Shown here: positions 40,270-49,547 of the stretch, one piece after another
How the letters are laid out: each line of letters opens with the position of its first letter
Position numbering within the stretch: the stretch's first letter is position 1
Assembly (NCBI GenBank): GCA_017743475.1
Contig: JAGHYV010000028.1
Span: 1-52,681 of the forward strand
Direction: 5' to 3'
Source: Roseiflexus sp.
GTDB lineage: Bacteria; Chloroflexota; Chloroflexia; Chloroflexales; Roseiflexaceae
Length of the DNA: 52,681 nt
Translations under genes and position numbers: made by a program
The notes under the pieces: generated by a model
Databases searched by the model: none
Seen by the model: the letters and a program-made list of their open reading frames with translations, nothing else
What the model was told of the DNA's origin: nothing

Positions 40270-41253
40270 TCAGCACGCCAGCGAGCGTGGCGGAAAAATC
40301 GTATGCACTGAGACGCCGCTATGAATGCGCTGAATCACCTCCGCCAGTAGTGGCGCCACCGTCAGAATGCGCAATCCGGGCCACGACTTCTCTGCTGGCA
40401 CCGGTAGCGTGTCGGTCGTCACCAGTTCACGGATCATGCTGTTGCGCAGTCGTTCTGCGCCATCACCCCCCAGCACCGGATGCACGACAGCCGCATACAC
40501 CTCACGTGCACCACAACGCTCCAGCAGTTCCGCCGCATTGATCAGCGATCTGCCAGTATTTACTTCGTCGTCTACCAGAATGCATCGCTTCCCCGCTACA
40601 TCGCCGATCAGAGATACTGCATCGCCGCCCTCCTCGCCATCGGTGTCGCCGCGTGCAGTGTGACGCTTCTCGACAATTGCCAGCGGCGCACCAAGTTGTT
40701 CGGCGAAGTTGCGCGCTCGTTTGGCAAATCCGATGTCCGACGACACCACCACTACGTCGTCCCACCCGCGATCACGAAAGAAGCGCACCAGCAACCCCAT
40801 GCTGCTCAACTCATCGACAGGAATGCTAAAGAAGCCCTGGATCTGACCAGCGTGCAGGTCAACAGTGACCAATTGTTGTGCTCCGGCAACCTGGATCATA
40901 TCCGCCAGCAGGCGCGCCGTGATCGGCACGCGCGGCTGATCGCGCTTGTCAGTGCGCCCATAGGCGTAGAACGGCACAACTGCTGTCACCCGTCCGGCAG
41001 AGGCGCGCCGGCACGCGTCGAGCATGATCAGCAGTTCAAGAATGCGGTCGCTTAGCGGCGATGCCAGCGATTGGATGACGAAGACGTCTTTCTCACGCAC
41101 ACTTTCGTTCAGGCGCACAAAAATGTTTTCATTGGCAAAACGGGTAATTGTCACATCGCCCAGGCGCACTCCTAGACGGTTGCATATCGCCTGCGCCAGC
41201 GCGGGATTGCCATTTCCCGACAGAATGCGAAGTTCATCGAAGCGGCTGCTCAT
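40270..41253 (-). CDS. prs: Ribose-phosphate pyrophosphokinase
   Basis: This 327-residue PRPP synthetase transfers pyrophosphate from ATP to ribose 5-phosphate, feeding nucleotide, His and Trp synthesis. It shows ITRFANENIFVRLNESVREK, DVFVIQSLASPLSDRILELL, FYAYGRTDKRDQPRVPITAR, the metal-binding VTVDLHAGQIQGFF and the PRPP loop ILVDDEVNTGRSLINAAE. ATG 41253 has a near-perfect ribosome site (AGGAGGAG). The frame is open a further 460 nt upstream, but that part overlaps the divergent aldo/keto reductase gene and is not coding. A promoter lies at 41470-41498. Confidence 0.95.
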   Translation of the reverse strand: MSSRFDELRILSGNGNPALAQAICNRLGVRLGDVTITRFANENIFVRLNESVREKDVFVIQSLASPLSDRILELLIMLDACRRASAGRVTAVVPFYAYGRTDKRDQPRVPITARLLADMIQVAGAQQLVTVDLHAGQIQGFFSIPVDELSSMGLLVRFFRDRGWDDVVVVSSDIGFAKRARNFAEQLGAPLAIVEKRHTARGDTDGEEGGDAVSLIGDVAGKRCILVDDEVNTGRSLINAAELLERCGAREVYAAVVHPVLGGDGAERLRNSMIRELVTTDTLPVPAEKSWPGLRILTVAPLLAEVIQRIHSGVSVHTIFPPRSLAC

Positions 41254-41469
41254 GTCTCCTCCTGACGCCCCGCCTGACAACGGTTCGGAGTCTCGATCCA
41301 GATATACTTCGGCCAGGTCGGCAAAGCACGCCCGACCTCCACGGGTCGCCTGCTGGCTGCGCGTCTCGCCGGAGCGCAGGACGATCAGAACCCAAACATT
41401 GGGCGCTTTTTCCGGATATCCGTAAAGGTCACAAGCGAAACGGTGCGCCACAACGGCAACCTCGCGCGT

Positions 41470-41498
41470 ATTGTAGTCCAATCGTCCGATGAGATCAA
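41470..41498 (-). promoter_or_regulatory. Promoter for prs
   Basis: On the minus strand TTGATC (41493-41498), 17 bp, TACAAT (41470-41475). The leader to the prs ATG is about 210 nt. Confidence 0.55.
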
Positions 41499-41500
41499 AG

Positions 41501-41509
41501 TGGTACAAT
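41501..41509 (+). promoter_or_regulatory. Extended -10 element for the aldo/keto reductase gene
   Basis: TGGTACAAT fits TGn-TATAAT and lies 61 nt before the ATG at 41570. It is back to back with the prs promoter. Confidence 0.45.
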
Positions 41510-41569
41510 GGCAATATCTCAGAGATGGTTGCAATGTGGCACAGTTGCCGCGTTGCAGGGGAGGACACC

Positions 41570-42541
41570 ATGCAGTATGTACGACTTGGACGCACTGGCT
41601 TGCGCGTGAGTCGGCTCTGCCTCGGCACGATGAACTTTGGTCCCTTTACGAGCGAAGCCGATAGTTTTGCCATTATGGATCGGGCGCTAGAGGTGGGGAT
41701 CAACTTCTTCGACACTGCGAACGTCTATGGCTGGAAGATGGGCGAAGGGATTACCGAGCAGATCATCGGTCGCTGGTTTGCCCAGGGCGGCGGACGACGT
41801 GAGAAAGTTGTGCTCGCTACCAAAGTCTACGGCAAAATGGGCGATTGGCCCAACGAGTCGCGCCTCTCGGCGCTGCACATCAGGCGTGCCTGTGAGGCGA
41901 GCCTGCGACGTTTGCAAACCGACTACATCGACCTGTATCAGATGCATCATATCGATCGGGATGCGCCGTGGGAAGAGATCTGGCAGGCGATGGAACAACT
42001 GGTGCGTGAAGGGAAAGTGCTGTACATTGGCAGCAGCAACTTCGCTGGATGGCATATCGCGCAGGCAAACGAAGCAGCGCAACGCCGTAACTTCATGGGT
42101 CTGGTGTCGGAGCAGAGTCTGTACAATCTGTCGGCGCGCATGATTGAACTCGAGGTCATTCCGGCGTGCCAGAGTTATGGGGTTGGCATCATCCCCTGGA
42201 GTCCGCTCGGCGGCGGGTTGCTCGGCGGAGTATTGCAGAAAGTCGCTGAGGGACGACGCGCCGATGCGCGGATGCAGGAACGCATTAACAAGCATCGCGC
42301 CCAACTGGAGGCATACGAAGGGTTCTGCCACGAAATTGGCGAACGGCCCGCCGATGTGGCGCTGGCATGGCTGCTCCGGCAACCCGCTGTGACTGCACCG
42401 ATCATCGGTCCACGCACGCTCGACCAGTTGAACAGCAGTCTGCGTGCACTGGAGATCACATTGAACGACGAAGCACTGGCACGACTCGACGCGATCTGGC
42501 CCGGTCCGGGCGGTCCGGCGCCAGAAGCGTATGCCTGGTAA
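41570..42541 (+). CDS. Aldo/keto reductase
   Basis: This is a 323-residue (beta/alpha)8 oxidoreductase of the AKR superfamily, NADPH-dependent, reducing aldehydes or ketones. It has YVRLGRTGLRVSRLCLGTMN at the N-terminus and the catalytic residues Asp and Tyr in FFDTANVYGWKMGE, Lys in VLATKVYGKMG and His in YQMHHID. The cofactor site is IGSSNFAGW, QSLYNL, PWSPLGGGLLGG and PIIGPRTLDQL. The pattern is closest to the YghZ/Gpr-like (AKR14/potassium-channel-beta-like) group. ATG 41570 follows GGGGAGG at 5 nt. The substrate is unknown. Confidence 0.93.
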   Translation: MQYVRLGRTGLRVSRLCLGTMNFGPFTSEADSFAIMDRALEVGINFFDTANVYGWKMGEGITEQIIGRWFAQGGGRREKVVLATKVYGKMGDWPNESRLSALHIRRACEASLRRLQTDYIDLYQMHHIDRDAPWEEIWQAMEQLVREGKVLYIGSSNFAGWHIAQANEAAQRRNFMGLVSEQSLYNLSARMIELEVIPACQSYGVGIIPWSPLGGGLLGGVLQKVAEGRRADARMQERINKHRAQLEAYEGFCHEIGERPADVALAWLLRQPAVTAPIIGPRTLDQLNSSLRALEITLNDEALARLDAIWPGPGGPAPEAYAW

Positions 42542-42633
42542 TGGTTGATTAAGATGTACGGAGGTGGCGGCGAACTGCCACATCCGCCAGCGCAGAGCGC
42601 TAGAAGCGACAGAATGCCGTCAGGAGTACGAAT

Positions 42634-43443
42634 ATGGGCGTACGCTTCTCACGTCCTCGCCTGATCGATGAGCACGATCCACGCTATCGCGCGCACGTCG
42701 AGCAGATGAAACTGCTGCGGATCAATCAGCGCGCCATCCGTCCGCCGCGCGCACGCGACTTGTTCGGCGGCGAGGCGGAAGCGGCGCTCCGCGACTGGCT
42801 GGCGCAGCAGGTTCCGCTTTCGGAACGCCGGATCGTTGAATACCTGGAGCATCGCGGGCGACAGGCGATCACCAAGTATCGTGAACTCGACGCCGTATGG
42901 CTGCCGGACCCGAAAACCATCCACGTCTTCGAGATCAAAGCCAGCATGAAGGCGACCAGCCTGCGCCGCGCAATCCGTCAGTTGCGCGATACGCAGACTA
43001 TTCTGCGCATGCTATTTCCCCGCGTTCACACAACGATCCTGCTGGTCGATACTGGTATCCCGCAGACGCCGGAAGAAGCAGCAGCGCAACTTGCCGACTG
43101 GATTGCAAAGCACCCGGATTGCCAGCTGCCAACCGATCCGCCGCCCACACTCGCCGAGGTACTGGCAAACCTGTCGCAGGTGTGTCTGGTCAATACGATC
43201 GCTGAACTGCCAGACAATCCCGATCTTGTCGGGTTGATCCGCTTTTCGGTCGACGACATTATTGCACTGGCAGGCGCGGAGAACCTGCACCTCGACTGGG
43301 ACGACGAAGAAGACGAAGAAGATGCAGATGAAGAACCCAGTGTAATCAGTCAGCACCTCTACTCGTCGGAGTCCGAAACGGACGAAGAGGAGAATCCAAT
43401 CGCGGCTGCATTGCGGAAGGCGCTGGAAGGACGTAACACGTAG
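42634..43443 (+). CDS. PD-(D/E)xK nuclease-like protein with acidic tail
   Basis: This is a 269-residue soluble protein not matching a family I can name. Residues 82-103 read YRELDAVWLPDPKTIHVFEI then KAS, placing Asp86, Glu100 and Lys102 as in a PD-(D/E)xK nuclease core, with a helix after (SLRRAIRQLRDTQTILRM). Glu49 in GGEAEAALRDWL may be the upstream helix acid. The C-terminus (about 228-260) is strongly acidic (DWDDEEDEEDADEEP, SETDEEEN), perhaps a protein-interaction or DNA-mimic segment. It lies 92 nt after the reductase gene and before a convergent hairpin terminator. Nuclease activity is inference. Confidence 0.65.
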   Translation: MGVRFSRPRLIDEHDPRYRAHVEQMKLLRINQRAIRPPRARDLFGGEAEAALRDWLAQQVPLSERRIVEYLEHRGRQAITKYRELDAVWLPDPKTIHVFEIKASMKATSLRRAIRQLRDTQTILRMLFPRVHTTILLVDTGIPQTPEEAAAQLADWIAKHPDCQLPTDPPPTLAEVLANLSQVCLVNTIAELPDNPDLVGLIRFSVDDIIALAGAENLHLDWDDEEDEEDADEEPSVISQHLYSSESETDEEENPIAAALRKALEGRNT

Positions 43444-43470
43444 CGACGTTGCAGTACAACGTCGCTACGT
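43438..43470. terminator. Bidirectional hairpin between convergent genes
   Basis: Perfect 14-bp stem ACGTAGCGACGTTG (43438-43451) / CAACGTCGCTACGT (43457-43470) with loop CAGTA. It overlaps the stop codon of the plus-strand gene and lies 12 nt after the stop of the EF-G-like gene. There is no T tract on either side. Confidence 0.6.
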
Positions 43471-43481
43471 CACCACGCGTG

Positions 43482-45587
43482 TCAATGTCCGGAATTATGT
43501 TCCTTCTTCCGCGCTTCGATCAACGCCTGCACCAGATGCGGCGGCATGTCTTCGTAATGATCGAAGGTCATCGAAAAACGCCCGCGCCCCTGTGTCAATG
43601 AACGCAGGTCGGTTGCATACCGGAGCACTTCCGCAAGCGGCGCCTGCGCCTTGATTATCGTGCGTCCACCCTCGGCTGGCATCATGCCCATCACGCGCCC
43701 GCGCCGGGTGTTCATATCGCTAATGACGTCGCCAGCATACTGTTCCGGAACCGTAATCTCCAGCTGGTAGATTGGCTCCATGATCGTCGGATTCGCCTTT
43801 TGCGCGGCTATCTTGAACGCTTCATGCCCGGCAATCTGGAACGCGATGTCTTTGCTGTCCACTGGGTGCATCTTGCCATCGAACAGCTCGACGCGCACAT
43901 CAATCATCGGGTTGCCGGAGATGACCCCTTCCGCCATCGCAGCGCGCACTCCCTTCTCGACCGAGGGAATAAATACCCGGTCGATGACACCGCCAACGAT
44001 TGAGTTGACGAACTCTAATGGATCGGTGCGTTTGGGGTCGTGCGGGAGCGGTTCGATACGAATGCTCACATCGGCGAACTGACCGGCGCCGCCTGTCTGC
44101 TTCTTGTGGCGATATTGCGCTTCGGCTTTGCCGCGGATCGTTTCGCGGTACGGCACGCGTGGCAAGTCCAGCTCGACTTCCACGCCAAACTTGCGCTTCA
44201 TACGCTCGGCAATGATCTGGAGATGTGACTCTCCCAACCCAGAAATCAGACTCTCGCCGGTGTCGGGGTCACGTGAGACGCGCACACTGGGGTCTTCTTC
44301 GACGACGTTGTGCAGCGCATTGCCGAGTTTGTCGAGATCGGCACGCGTCTTCGGCTTGACCGTTGCTGTAAACGCTGGCGCTGGAAAGTCGATCGGGGAG
44401 AGTTGCAGCGGACGATCACGTGAGCAGAGGGTATCGTTGGTGCTTACATCGCCAAGCTTGGCAGCGACGCCAATATCGCCAGGACCAATGACGGCGACTG
44501 CAGTCTGCTCCCTGCCGCGCACCATGTAGAGTTGCCCGATCCGCTCGTCTTTGCCCGTCCGCGGGTTGAAGACTGTCGAGTTGGCGATGAGTTCGCCGCT
44601 AAACACGCGGATGTACGACAATTTGCCGTAAGGATCGACAATCGTCTTGAACACCAGTGCGCTGAACGGCTCGGCAGCAGCGGCTTTCAGTGTGACATCC
44701 TTGCCGTTAATCAGGTCGCGCGCCTGTACCGGCCTGCGCGCCGCTGCAGGGATGCTATCGAGGATGCCGTTGAGCAACTGCGCCATGCCAGCAACCTGCA
44801 ACGCCGATCCGCAGAAGACCGGAACAATTGAGCCGTTGGCAATGCCAGCACGCAGGCCGCGGTTCAGTTCCTCCTGCGTCAGAGCATCTGCACCACCATC
44901 AAGATACTTCTCGATCAGGTCATCGTTGGTTGCAGCGATCCGGTCGATCAGTTTTTCACGCCATTCCTGTTCCAGATCGATCAGTTCGGGCGGAATATCG
45001 GCTTCGACAAAGCTGCCATCGTGCTTTTCGGAGATCAGCCAGGCACGCTGACGACGCAACGAGATAATGCCGGTAAACTCGCGTTGTTCGCCGATCGGCA
45101 ACTGCATTGGCACAACCGCCTCGTCGAGTACCTGACGCGCCTGTTCGATACATCGGAAGAAATTCGCATTCTCACGGTCAAGTTTGTTGATGAACAGCAA
45201 CGTCGGCACACCTGCCTTGCGCGCCATTTCCCATACAAGTTCAGTGCCGACTTCAACCCCGCCTGCAGCATCAAGGACGATGATCGCCCCGTCCACCACA
45301 CGCATTGCGGCTGCCATTTCGCCGACCAGGTCTGCGTAGCCGGGAACGTCAATCAGATTGATCTTGTTGTCGTGCCACTCAACCGGTGCGACTGCCAGAT
45401 TGATCGACATGCGGCGCCGCTGCTCTTCGGGATCGTAGTCGGAAACGGTATTTCCGTCTTCGACACGCCCGGCGCGGGAGATCGCCCTGGCGGTGAGCAG
45501 CAGCGCCTCGGCTAGCGTCGTTTTCCCGCAGCCGCCATGGCCGAAGAGACCAATGGTATAAATGTGTTCCGGACCGTATGCTCGCAT
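43482..45587 (-). CDS. EF-G-like translational GTPase (EF-G-2 type)
   Basis: This 701-residue protein has full EF-G domain order (G, II, III, IV, V) but a deviant G domain. P-loop GHGGCGKTT (16-24) replaces the usual AHxDxGKTT. G3 is DVPGY instead of DTPGH, so the His needed for ribosome-stimulated GTP hydrolysis is Tyr. G4 NKLD is normal. Domain IV carries YRHKKQTGGAGQFADVSI, the domain V fold ends with GRGRFSMTFDHYEDMPPH. This matches the second, divergent EF-G of Thermus and some Chloroflexota, whose role is less clear than that of the main EF-G. ATG 45587 follows AAGGAGG. The main fusA is not in the window. Confidence 0.88.
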   Translation of the reverse strand: MRAYGPEHIYTIGLFGHGGCGKTTLAEALLLTARAISRAGRVEDGNTVSDYDPEEQRRRMSINLAVAPVEWHDNKINLIDVPGYADLVGEMAAAMRVVDGAIIVLDAAGGVEVGTELVWEMARKAGVPTLLFINKLDRENANFFRCIEQARQVLDEAVVPMQLPIGEQREFTGIISLRRQRAWLISEKHDGSFVEADIPPELIDLEQEWREKLIDRIAATNDDLIEKYLDGGADALTQEELNRGLRAGIANGSIVPVFCGSALQVAGMAQLLNGILDSIPAAARRPVQARDLINGKDVTLKAAAAEPFSALVFKTIVDPYGKLSYIRVFSGELIANSTVFNPRTGKDERIGQLYMVRGREQTAVAVIGPGDIGVAAKLGDVSTNDTLCSRDRPLQLSPIDFPAPAFTATVKPKTRADLDKLGNALHNVVEEDPSVRVSRDPDTGESLISGLGESHLQIIAERMKRKFGVEVELDLPRVPYRETIRGKAEAQYRHKKQTGGAGQFADVSIRIEPLPHDPKRTDPLEFVNSIVGGVIDRVFIPSVEKGVRAAMAEGVISGNPMIDVRVELFDGKMHPVDSKDIAFQIAGHEAFKIAAQKANPTIMEPIYQLEITVPEQYAGDVISDMNTRRGRVMGMMPAEGGRTIIKAQAPLAEVLRYATDLRSLTQGRGRFSMTFDHYEDMPPHLVQALIEARKKEHNSGH

Positions 45588-45762
45588 AATGTCCTCCTTG
45601 ACGATGGTTGGACCGGAAGAGCGCCTGCGTGCCTGCAGTGCGCATCAGATTCGATGGGGTGGAAGCATTGCACGATGCGGACGCAGTATAACCCGCCTTT
45701 CCAGTGGAACAGCAGAAGGTTAAGAGGCAATTATACGCATTTTCACAGGCAGGTCAACCCGC

Positions 45763-47124
45763 TCAGTCGCGTTCTTGCGCCAGACCCAGCGCCTCGCGCG
45801 CCGCGGCGACGATGAACAGCGAACCAGTAACACAGATCAGGTCGTCGTCAGCAGCATATGCGTGCGCATGCTCTAGCGCTTCTGTCGGATCCGGAACGAT
45901 GTCAATCATCACATCCTCGCGCACCAGCGGGATAAACCGCTGCCGCAATTCGTCGAGCGCAACCAGCGCGCGCGGATGGCGCGACGCAGTCAGCACAAGG
46001 ACATCAACTGCTGGCGCCAGTTCGGGAAGGATGCGCTCAAGGTCTTTGTCCCGCGATGTGCCAAATACAAAGATGTAGCGCCTGTTTGGGAAGAGACAGC
46101 GCAGCGATTGCACCAGTTGACGCATCGACTCGCCGTTATGTGCGCCGTCGAGCACAATTGGCGGCCTACCATCGATGATCTCCATCCGTCCGGGCCAGCG
46201 TGCGTCAGCCAGACCACGGGCAATAGCATCGTCAGCTATCGGCAGACCTGCATCGCGGAGAAGTAACGCTGCGCCAGTTGCCAGGCGTGCGTTCACCTTC
46301 TGAAACAAACCGGGGAGCGACGGCGCAATGTCAAAAAGAAAGCGCTGCTGTGGTTCGATCTCCAGACCCTGTCCGGCAGGTATGGGCCAGGCATCAGTGG
46401 AATGATCGTCCTTGATTGCTGAAGGCGCCAGCGTATCACGCACGAAATACAGCGGCGCACCGATCTCCGCGGCACAACGGATCAGCGTTTCGCGCGCTTC
46501 TGGCTGTTGTGGTGCACTGATTGCAGGAACACCTGGCTTCATGATGCCCGCTTTTTCCCACGCGATTTGCGACAATGTATCCCCCAGCAGATCCATATGG
46601 TCGTAGCTGATCGGCGTTATCACGCTAAGAATCGGTGTAACTACTGCTGCGCTATCGAAACGTCCCCCCACACCGACTTCGAGGATCGCCAGATCGACAG
46701 CGCGTTCGGCGAAATAGCGTAGCGCCAGGGCAAATCCAATCGCAAATGTTACCGGCGCGCCGACAGGTCCGCTCATCATCGATTCAATAATCGGCTGGAT
46801 CGACTCAACCGCATGGACCAGTTCGTCACGGGTCATTGGAGTACGGTTGACCTGAATCCGCTCACGATAGGTATGCAGGTGCGGCGATGTCCACAGTCCA
46901 GTGCGCAACCCGGCTGCGCGCGCAATTGCTTCCAGCAGTGCAGCAGTCGAACCTTTGCCCTTGGTACCGGCGATAATCACAGACGGCATTGCGTGGTGTG
47001 GATTACCAAGCGCTGCCAGGAGCGCGCGCGTGCGTACCAGGTTCATCATCGGCGGTGGGCGCGACGCACCCTGTTGTCCGGCAATGAATGAGTAGAGATA
47101 ATCGAGCGCTTGCTGATAGTCCAT
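45763..47124 (-). CDS. folC: Folylpolyglutamate synthase / dihydrofolate synthase
   Basis: This 453-residue Mur-ligase-like enzyme adds glutamate to dihydropteroate or folates with ATP. It shows the P-loop IAGTKGKGSTAAL (51-63), the LRTGLWTSPHLHTYRERIQV block, EVGVGGRFDSAAV, ISYDHMDLLGDTLSQIAWEKAGI, and the C-terminal GRMEIIDGRPPIVLDGAHNGES domain with FGTSRDKDLERIL. ATG 47124 follows GAGAGG at 6 nt. The frame is open further upstream into a dispersed repeat, which is not part of the protein. It follows the same orientation as the EF-G-like gene, 175 nt upstream of it. Confidence 0.95.
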   Translation of the reverse strand: MDYQQALDYLYSFIAGQQGASRPPPMMNLVRTRALLAALGNPHHAMPSVIIAGTKGKGSTAALLEAIARAAGLRTGLWTSPHLHTYRERIQVNRTPMTRDELVHAVESIQPIIESMMSGPVGAPVTFAIGFALALRYFAERAVDLAILEVGVGGRFDSAAVVTPILSVITPISYDHMDLLGDTLSQIAWEKAGIMKPGVPAISAPQQPEARETLIRCAAEIGAPLYFVRDTLAPSAIKDDHSTDAWPIPAGQGLEIEPQQRFLFDIAPSLPGLFQKVNARLATGAALLLRDAGLPIADDAIARGLADARWPGRMEIIDGRPPIVLDGAHNGESMRQLVQSLRCLFPNRRYIFVFGTSRDKDLERILPELAPAVDVLVLTASRHPRALVALDELRQRFIPLVREDVMIDIVPDPTEALEHAHAYAADDDLICVTGSLFIVAAAREALGLAQERD

Positions 47125-47240
47125 GCAATCCTCTCTGTAAACAGTGCAGAGTGTGAGGATAGCGCGGCGCGCTCCCTGCGTCAAGCAGCGTGAACTCTTG
47201 CTCTGGATCTGCTTTCGGGTTAGAATGCAGCCATGGCTGA

Positions 47241-47402
47241 TCCACTGCAAAAAGGGTATGGTCACCGTAGAGGCGCAGCGTTCACAGAGGCGGATTCCAT
47301 ATTGCGTCGCGCACACGCAGGCTTCGCCAGGCATCCATCATGGTTCGTTTTTGTGATTCTCTATGCGCTTAGCGTCTCAGCGGTACGTTTTTGCAGCGAA
47401 GT
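47241..47402 (-). repeat. Dispersed ~165 bp repeat, copy 3
   Basis: Read in reverse, it matches 38956-39117 segment by segment: CTTCGCTGCAAAAACG, GAACCATGATGGATGCCTGG, CGTGTGCGCGACGC, and a CATACCCTTTTTGCAGTGGA end. It occupies the divergent gap between folC and the Mo-enzyme gene. Confidence 0.75.
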
Positions 47403-47423
47403 CATGGATGGTTTCATAACGAA

Positions 47424-49547
47424 ATGGCGTATATCATGAACGCATCCAATCCCTCCCTCCACGATAGCGTCCGCCTAGTGCGCGGCGCATGCCCGCATGA
47501 TTGCCCCGATACCTGCGCGACAATTGCTGAAGTGCAGGGTGATCGCGTGGTGCGCTTCTATGCCGATCCGACGCATCCGTTTACCAATGGCTGGCTGTGC
47601 GCCAAAGTGCGCCCATATCTGGAACGAGTCTACGCCCCTGATCGGCTCCTCTACCCGCTGCGGCGCGCTGGTCCAAAGGGCAGCAACCGGTGGGAGCGCG
47701 TGTCGTGGGAAGCGGCAATTGATGAGATTGCAAAGCGCTGGAAGGAGATCATCGCGCGCTACGGCGCTGCTGCCATTCTCCCGTACTCCTACAGCGGCAC
47801 GCTTGGTCTGCTGCAACTTGTGATCTGCAATGCTCGCCTGTGGAACCGCATGGGAGCAAGCGGGTTGCAGCGCAGCATTTGCGGCGCCGCAGCTGAAGCC
47901 GCTGTCGAAGCGACCCTCGGCGCACGCCTGGCGCCCGACCCAGCAGATGTGCTCTACAGCAACCTGGTGCTGATCTGGGGGCATAACCCCGCCAGCACCG
48001 GTCCACACTTCATGCCGTTGCTGCGGCAGGCGCAGAAACGCGGCGCGTATGTCGTCGTGATCGATCCGCGCCGTACCCTGACGGCACGCAGCGCCAATGA
48101 GCATATCCGTCCGCGTCCGGCAACCGATGGCGCGCTGGCGCTCGGCATGATGCACGTGATCTTCAGTGAAGGACTGCACGACGAAGCCTGGCTCGAACGC
48201 CACACCATCGGATGGCGCGATCTGCGCAACCGCGCCGCCGAGTATCCGCCCGACAGGGTGGCAGCCATTACCGGCGTTCCGCGGGATACGATCATTACAC
48301 TCGCCCGTCGTTATGCCACAACCCGACCTGCCCTGCTCAAAACCGCCGATGGGGTACAGCGTCATGGGAATGGTGGTCAGACATTTCGCGCCCTCTGCTG
48401 CCTGCCGGCGGTTGTCGGGCAGTATGGTGTGCGTGGCGGGGGGCTAGCGTACAGTACGAGCGGGTATGTCCGCTGGGACGCCGAAGCGGTTGGGCATGCC
48501 TCAGAGTGCCCGCCAACGCCGCGCGTGGTGAATATGAACCGCCTGGGCGCCGCGCTGACCGGCGAGGTGACCGATCCGCCAATTATGTCGCTGTTTGTCT
48601 TCTGCGCCAACCCGGTGACATCCTCGCCAAACGCGGGGCTGATTATCAAAGGGTTGCTGCGCGATGATCTGTTTACCGTCGTGCATGAGCAATTCATGAC
48701 CGATACTGCGCGCTACGCCGATATTGTGCTGCCGGCAACCACCCAACTGGAGCATGTCGATCTGCACAAGGCGTATGGGCATCGCTACCTCCAGTACAAC
48801 CACGCGGCAGTTCCGCCACCCGGCGAATGCAAGAGCAACTGGGATGTGATGCGACTGCTGGCGCGCGCCATGGGGTACACCGAACCCTGGTTGCACGAGG
48901 ATGCCGAAGAAGCGATCCGCGGCGTCCTTGACGCGACGCGCGCCCATAATCCGTTCCTGGAGGGCATAACGCTGGAACGCCTCCAGGCGGAAGGGACAGT
49001 ACCGTTGCATTTTCCTCCTGGACGCGAGGTTCCTTTCGCCGATGGATATTTCCCAACCCCGTCGGGGAAAGTGGAGTTGCGCTGTGAAGCGATGCGCGCC
49101 CACGGTCTTGACCCGCTGCCGGAGTACGTCCCACCTGCCGAGTTCCAGGCAGCGAGCAACGGGCATGGCGCCGATGGACATTCACCGTTTCTCGTGCTCA
49201 TCTCCGGCGCTTCCCACCATTACGTCTCGTCGAGTTTTGCCAATCAACCGGGGCTGCGCGCAAAAGAAGGTCCGCCGTTTATCGAAATTAACCCGGAAGA
49301 TGCCGCAGCACGCGGTATTCGCCACGGCGACGATGTGCATGTCGAAAACGAACGCGGATGGTGTCGGTTGCGTGCCGTCGTTACCGACGATGTGCCGCCT
49401 GGCGTGGTTGTGGCGCCCAAAGGTCCATGGGCAAGCCTCTCGCCCGACGGTCGCAACGTCAACTGGTTAACACCCGACGCTCTGGCGGATCTCGCTGGAC
49501 AAAGCACGTTCCATAGCAATCTGGTGCAGGTACGGCGGGTGATATGA
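47424..49547 (+). CDS. Molybdopterin (Mo/W-bisPGD) oxidoreductase, DMSO reductase family
   Basis: This is a protein of about 707 residues. Its N-terminal [4Fe-4S] site has C23-x3-C27-x3-C31-x27-C59 (GACPHDCPDTCAT..GWLCAKV). Then come the bisPGD-binding domains: SWEAAIDEIAKRWKEI, SICGAAAEAAVEATLG (possible metal-ligand Cys), WGHNPASTGPHFMPLLR, VIDPRRTLTA, NPVTSSPNAG, VHEQFMTDTARYADIVLPAT, and a C-terminal MopB-binding domain (IEINPEDAAARGIRHGDDV). There is no twin-arginine signal, so it is probably cytoplasmic. No iron-sulfur or membrane subunit is adjacent, so its electron partner and substrate are unknown. ATG 47424 or 47436 could start it; neither has a good ribosome site. Its stop overlaps the aroK start (ATGA). 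Confidence 0.9.
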   Translation: MAYIMNASNPSLHDSVRLVRGACPHDCPDTCATIAEVQGDRVVRFYADPTHPFTNGWLCAKVRPYLERVYAPDRLLYPLRRAGPKGSNRWERVSWEAAIDEIAKRWKEIIARYGAAAILPYSYSGTLGLLQLVICNARLWNRMGASGLQRSICGAAAEAAVEATLGARLAPDPADVLYSNLVLIWGHNPASTGPHFMPLLRQAQKRGAYVVVIDPRRTLTARSANEHIRPRPATDGALALGMMHVIFSEGLHDEAWLERHTIGWRDLRNRAAEYPPDRVAAITGVPRDTIITLARRYATTRPALLKTADGVQRHGNGGQTFRALCCLPAVVGQYGVRGGGLAYSTSGYVRWDAEAVGHASECPPTPRVVNMNRLGAALTGEVTDPPIMSLFVFCANPVTSSPNAGLIIKGLLRDDLFTVVHEQFMTDTARYADIVLPATTQLEHVDLHKAYGHRYLQYNHAAVPPPGECKSNWDVMRLLARAMGYTEPWLHEDAEEAIRGVLDATRAHNPFLEGITLERLQAEGTVPLHFPPGREVPFADGYFPTPSGKVELRCEAMRAHGLDPLPEYVPPAEFQAASNGHGADGHSPFLVLISGASHHYVSSSFANQPGLRAKEGPPFIEINPEDAAARGIRHGDDVHVENERGWCRLRAVVTDDVPPGVVVAPKGPWASLSPDGRNVNWLTPDALADLAGQSTFHSNLVQVRRVI

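Noticed and set aside
41254..41715. N-terminal extension of prs
   Set aside because: PRPP synthetase begins at the Met behind AGGAGGAG at 41253; the extension overlaps the opposite-strand reductase gene and both promoters.
47125..47334. N-terminal extension of folC
   Set aside because: The extra residues come from a dispersed repeat; the ATG at 47124 has a ribosome site and matches family length.
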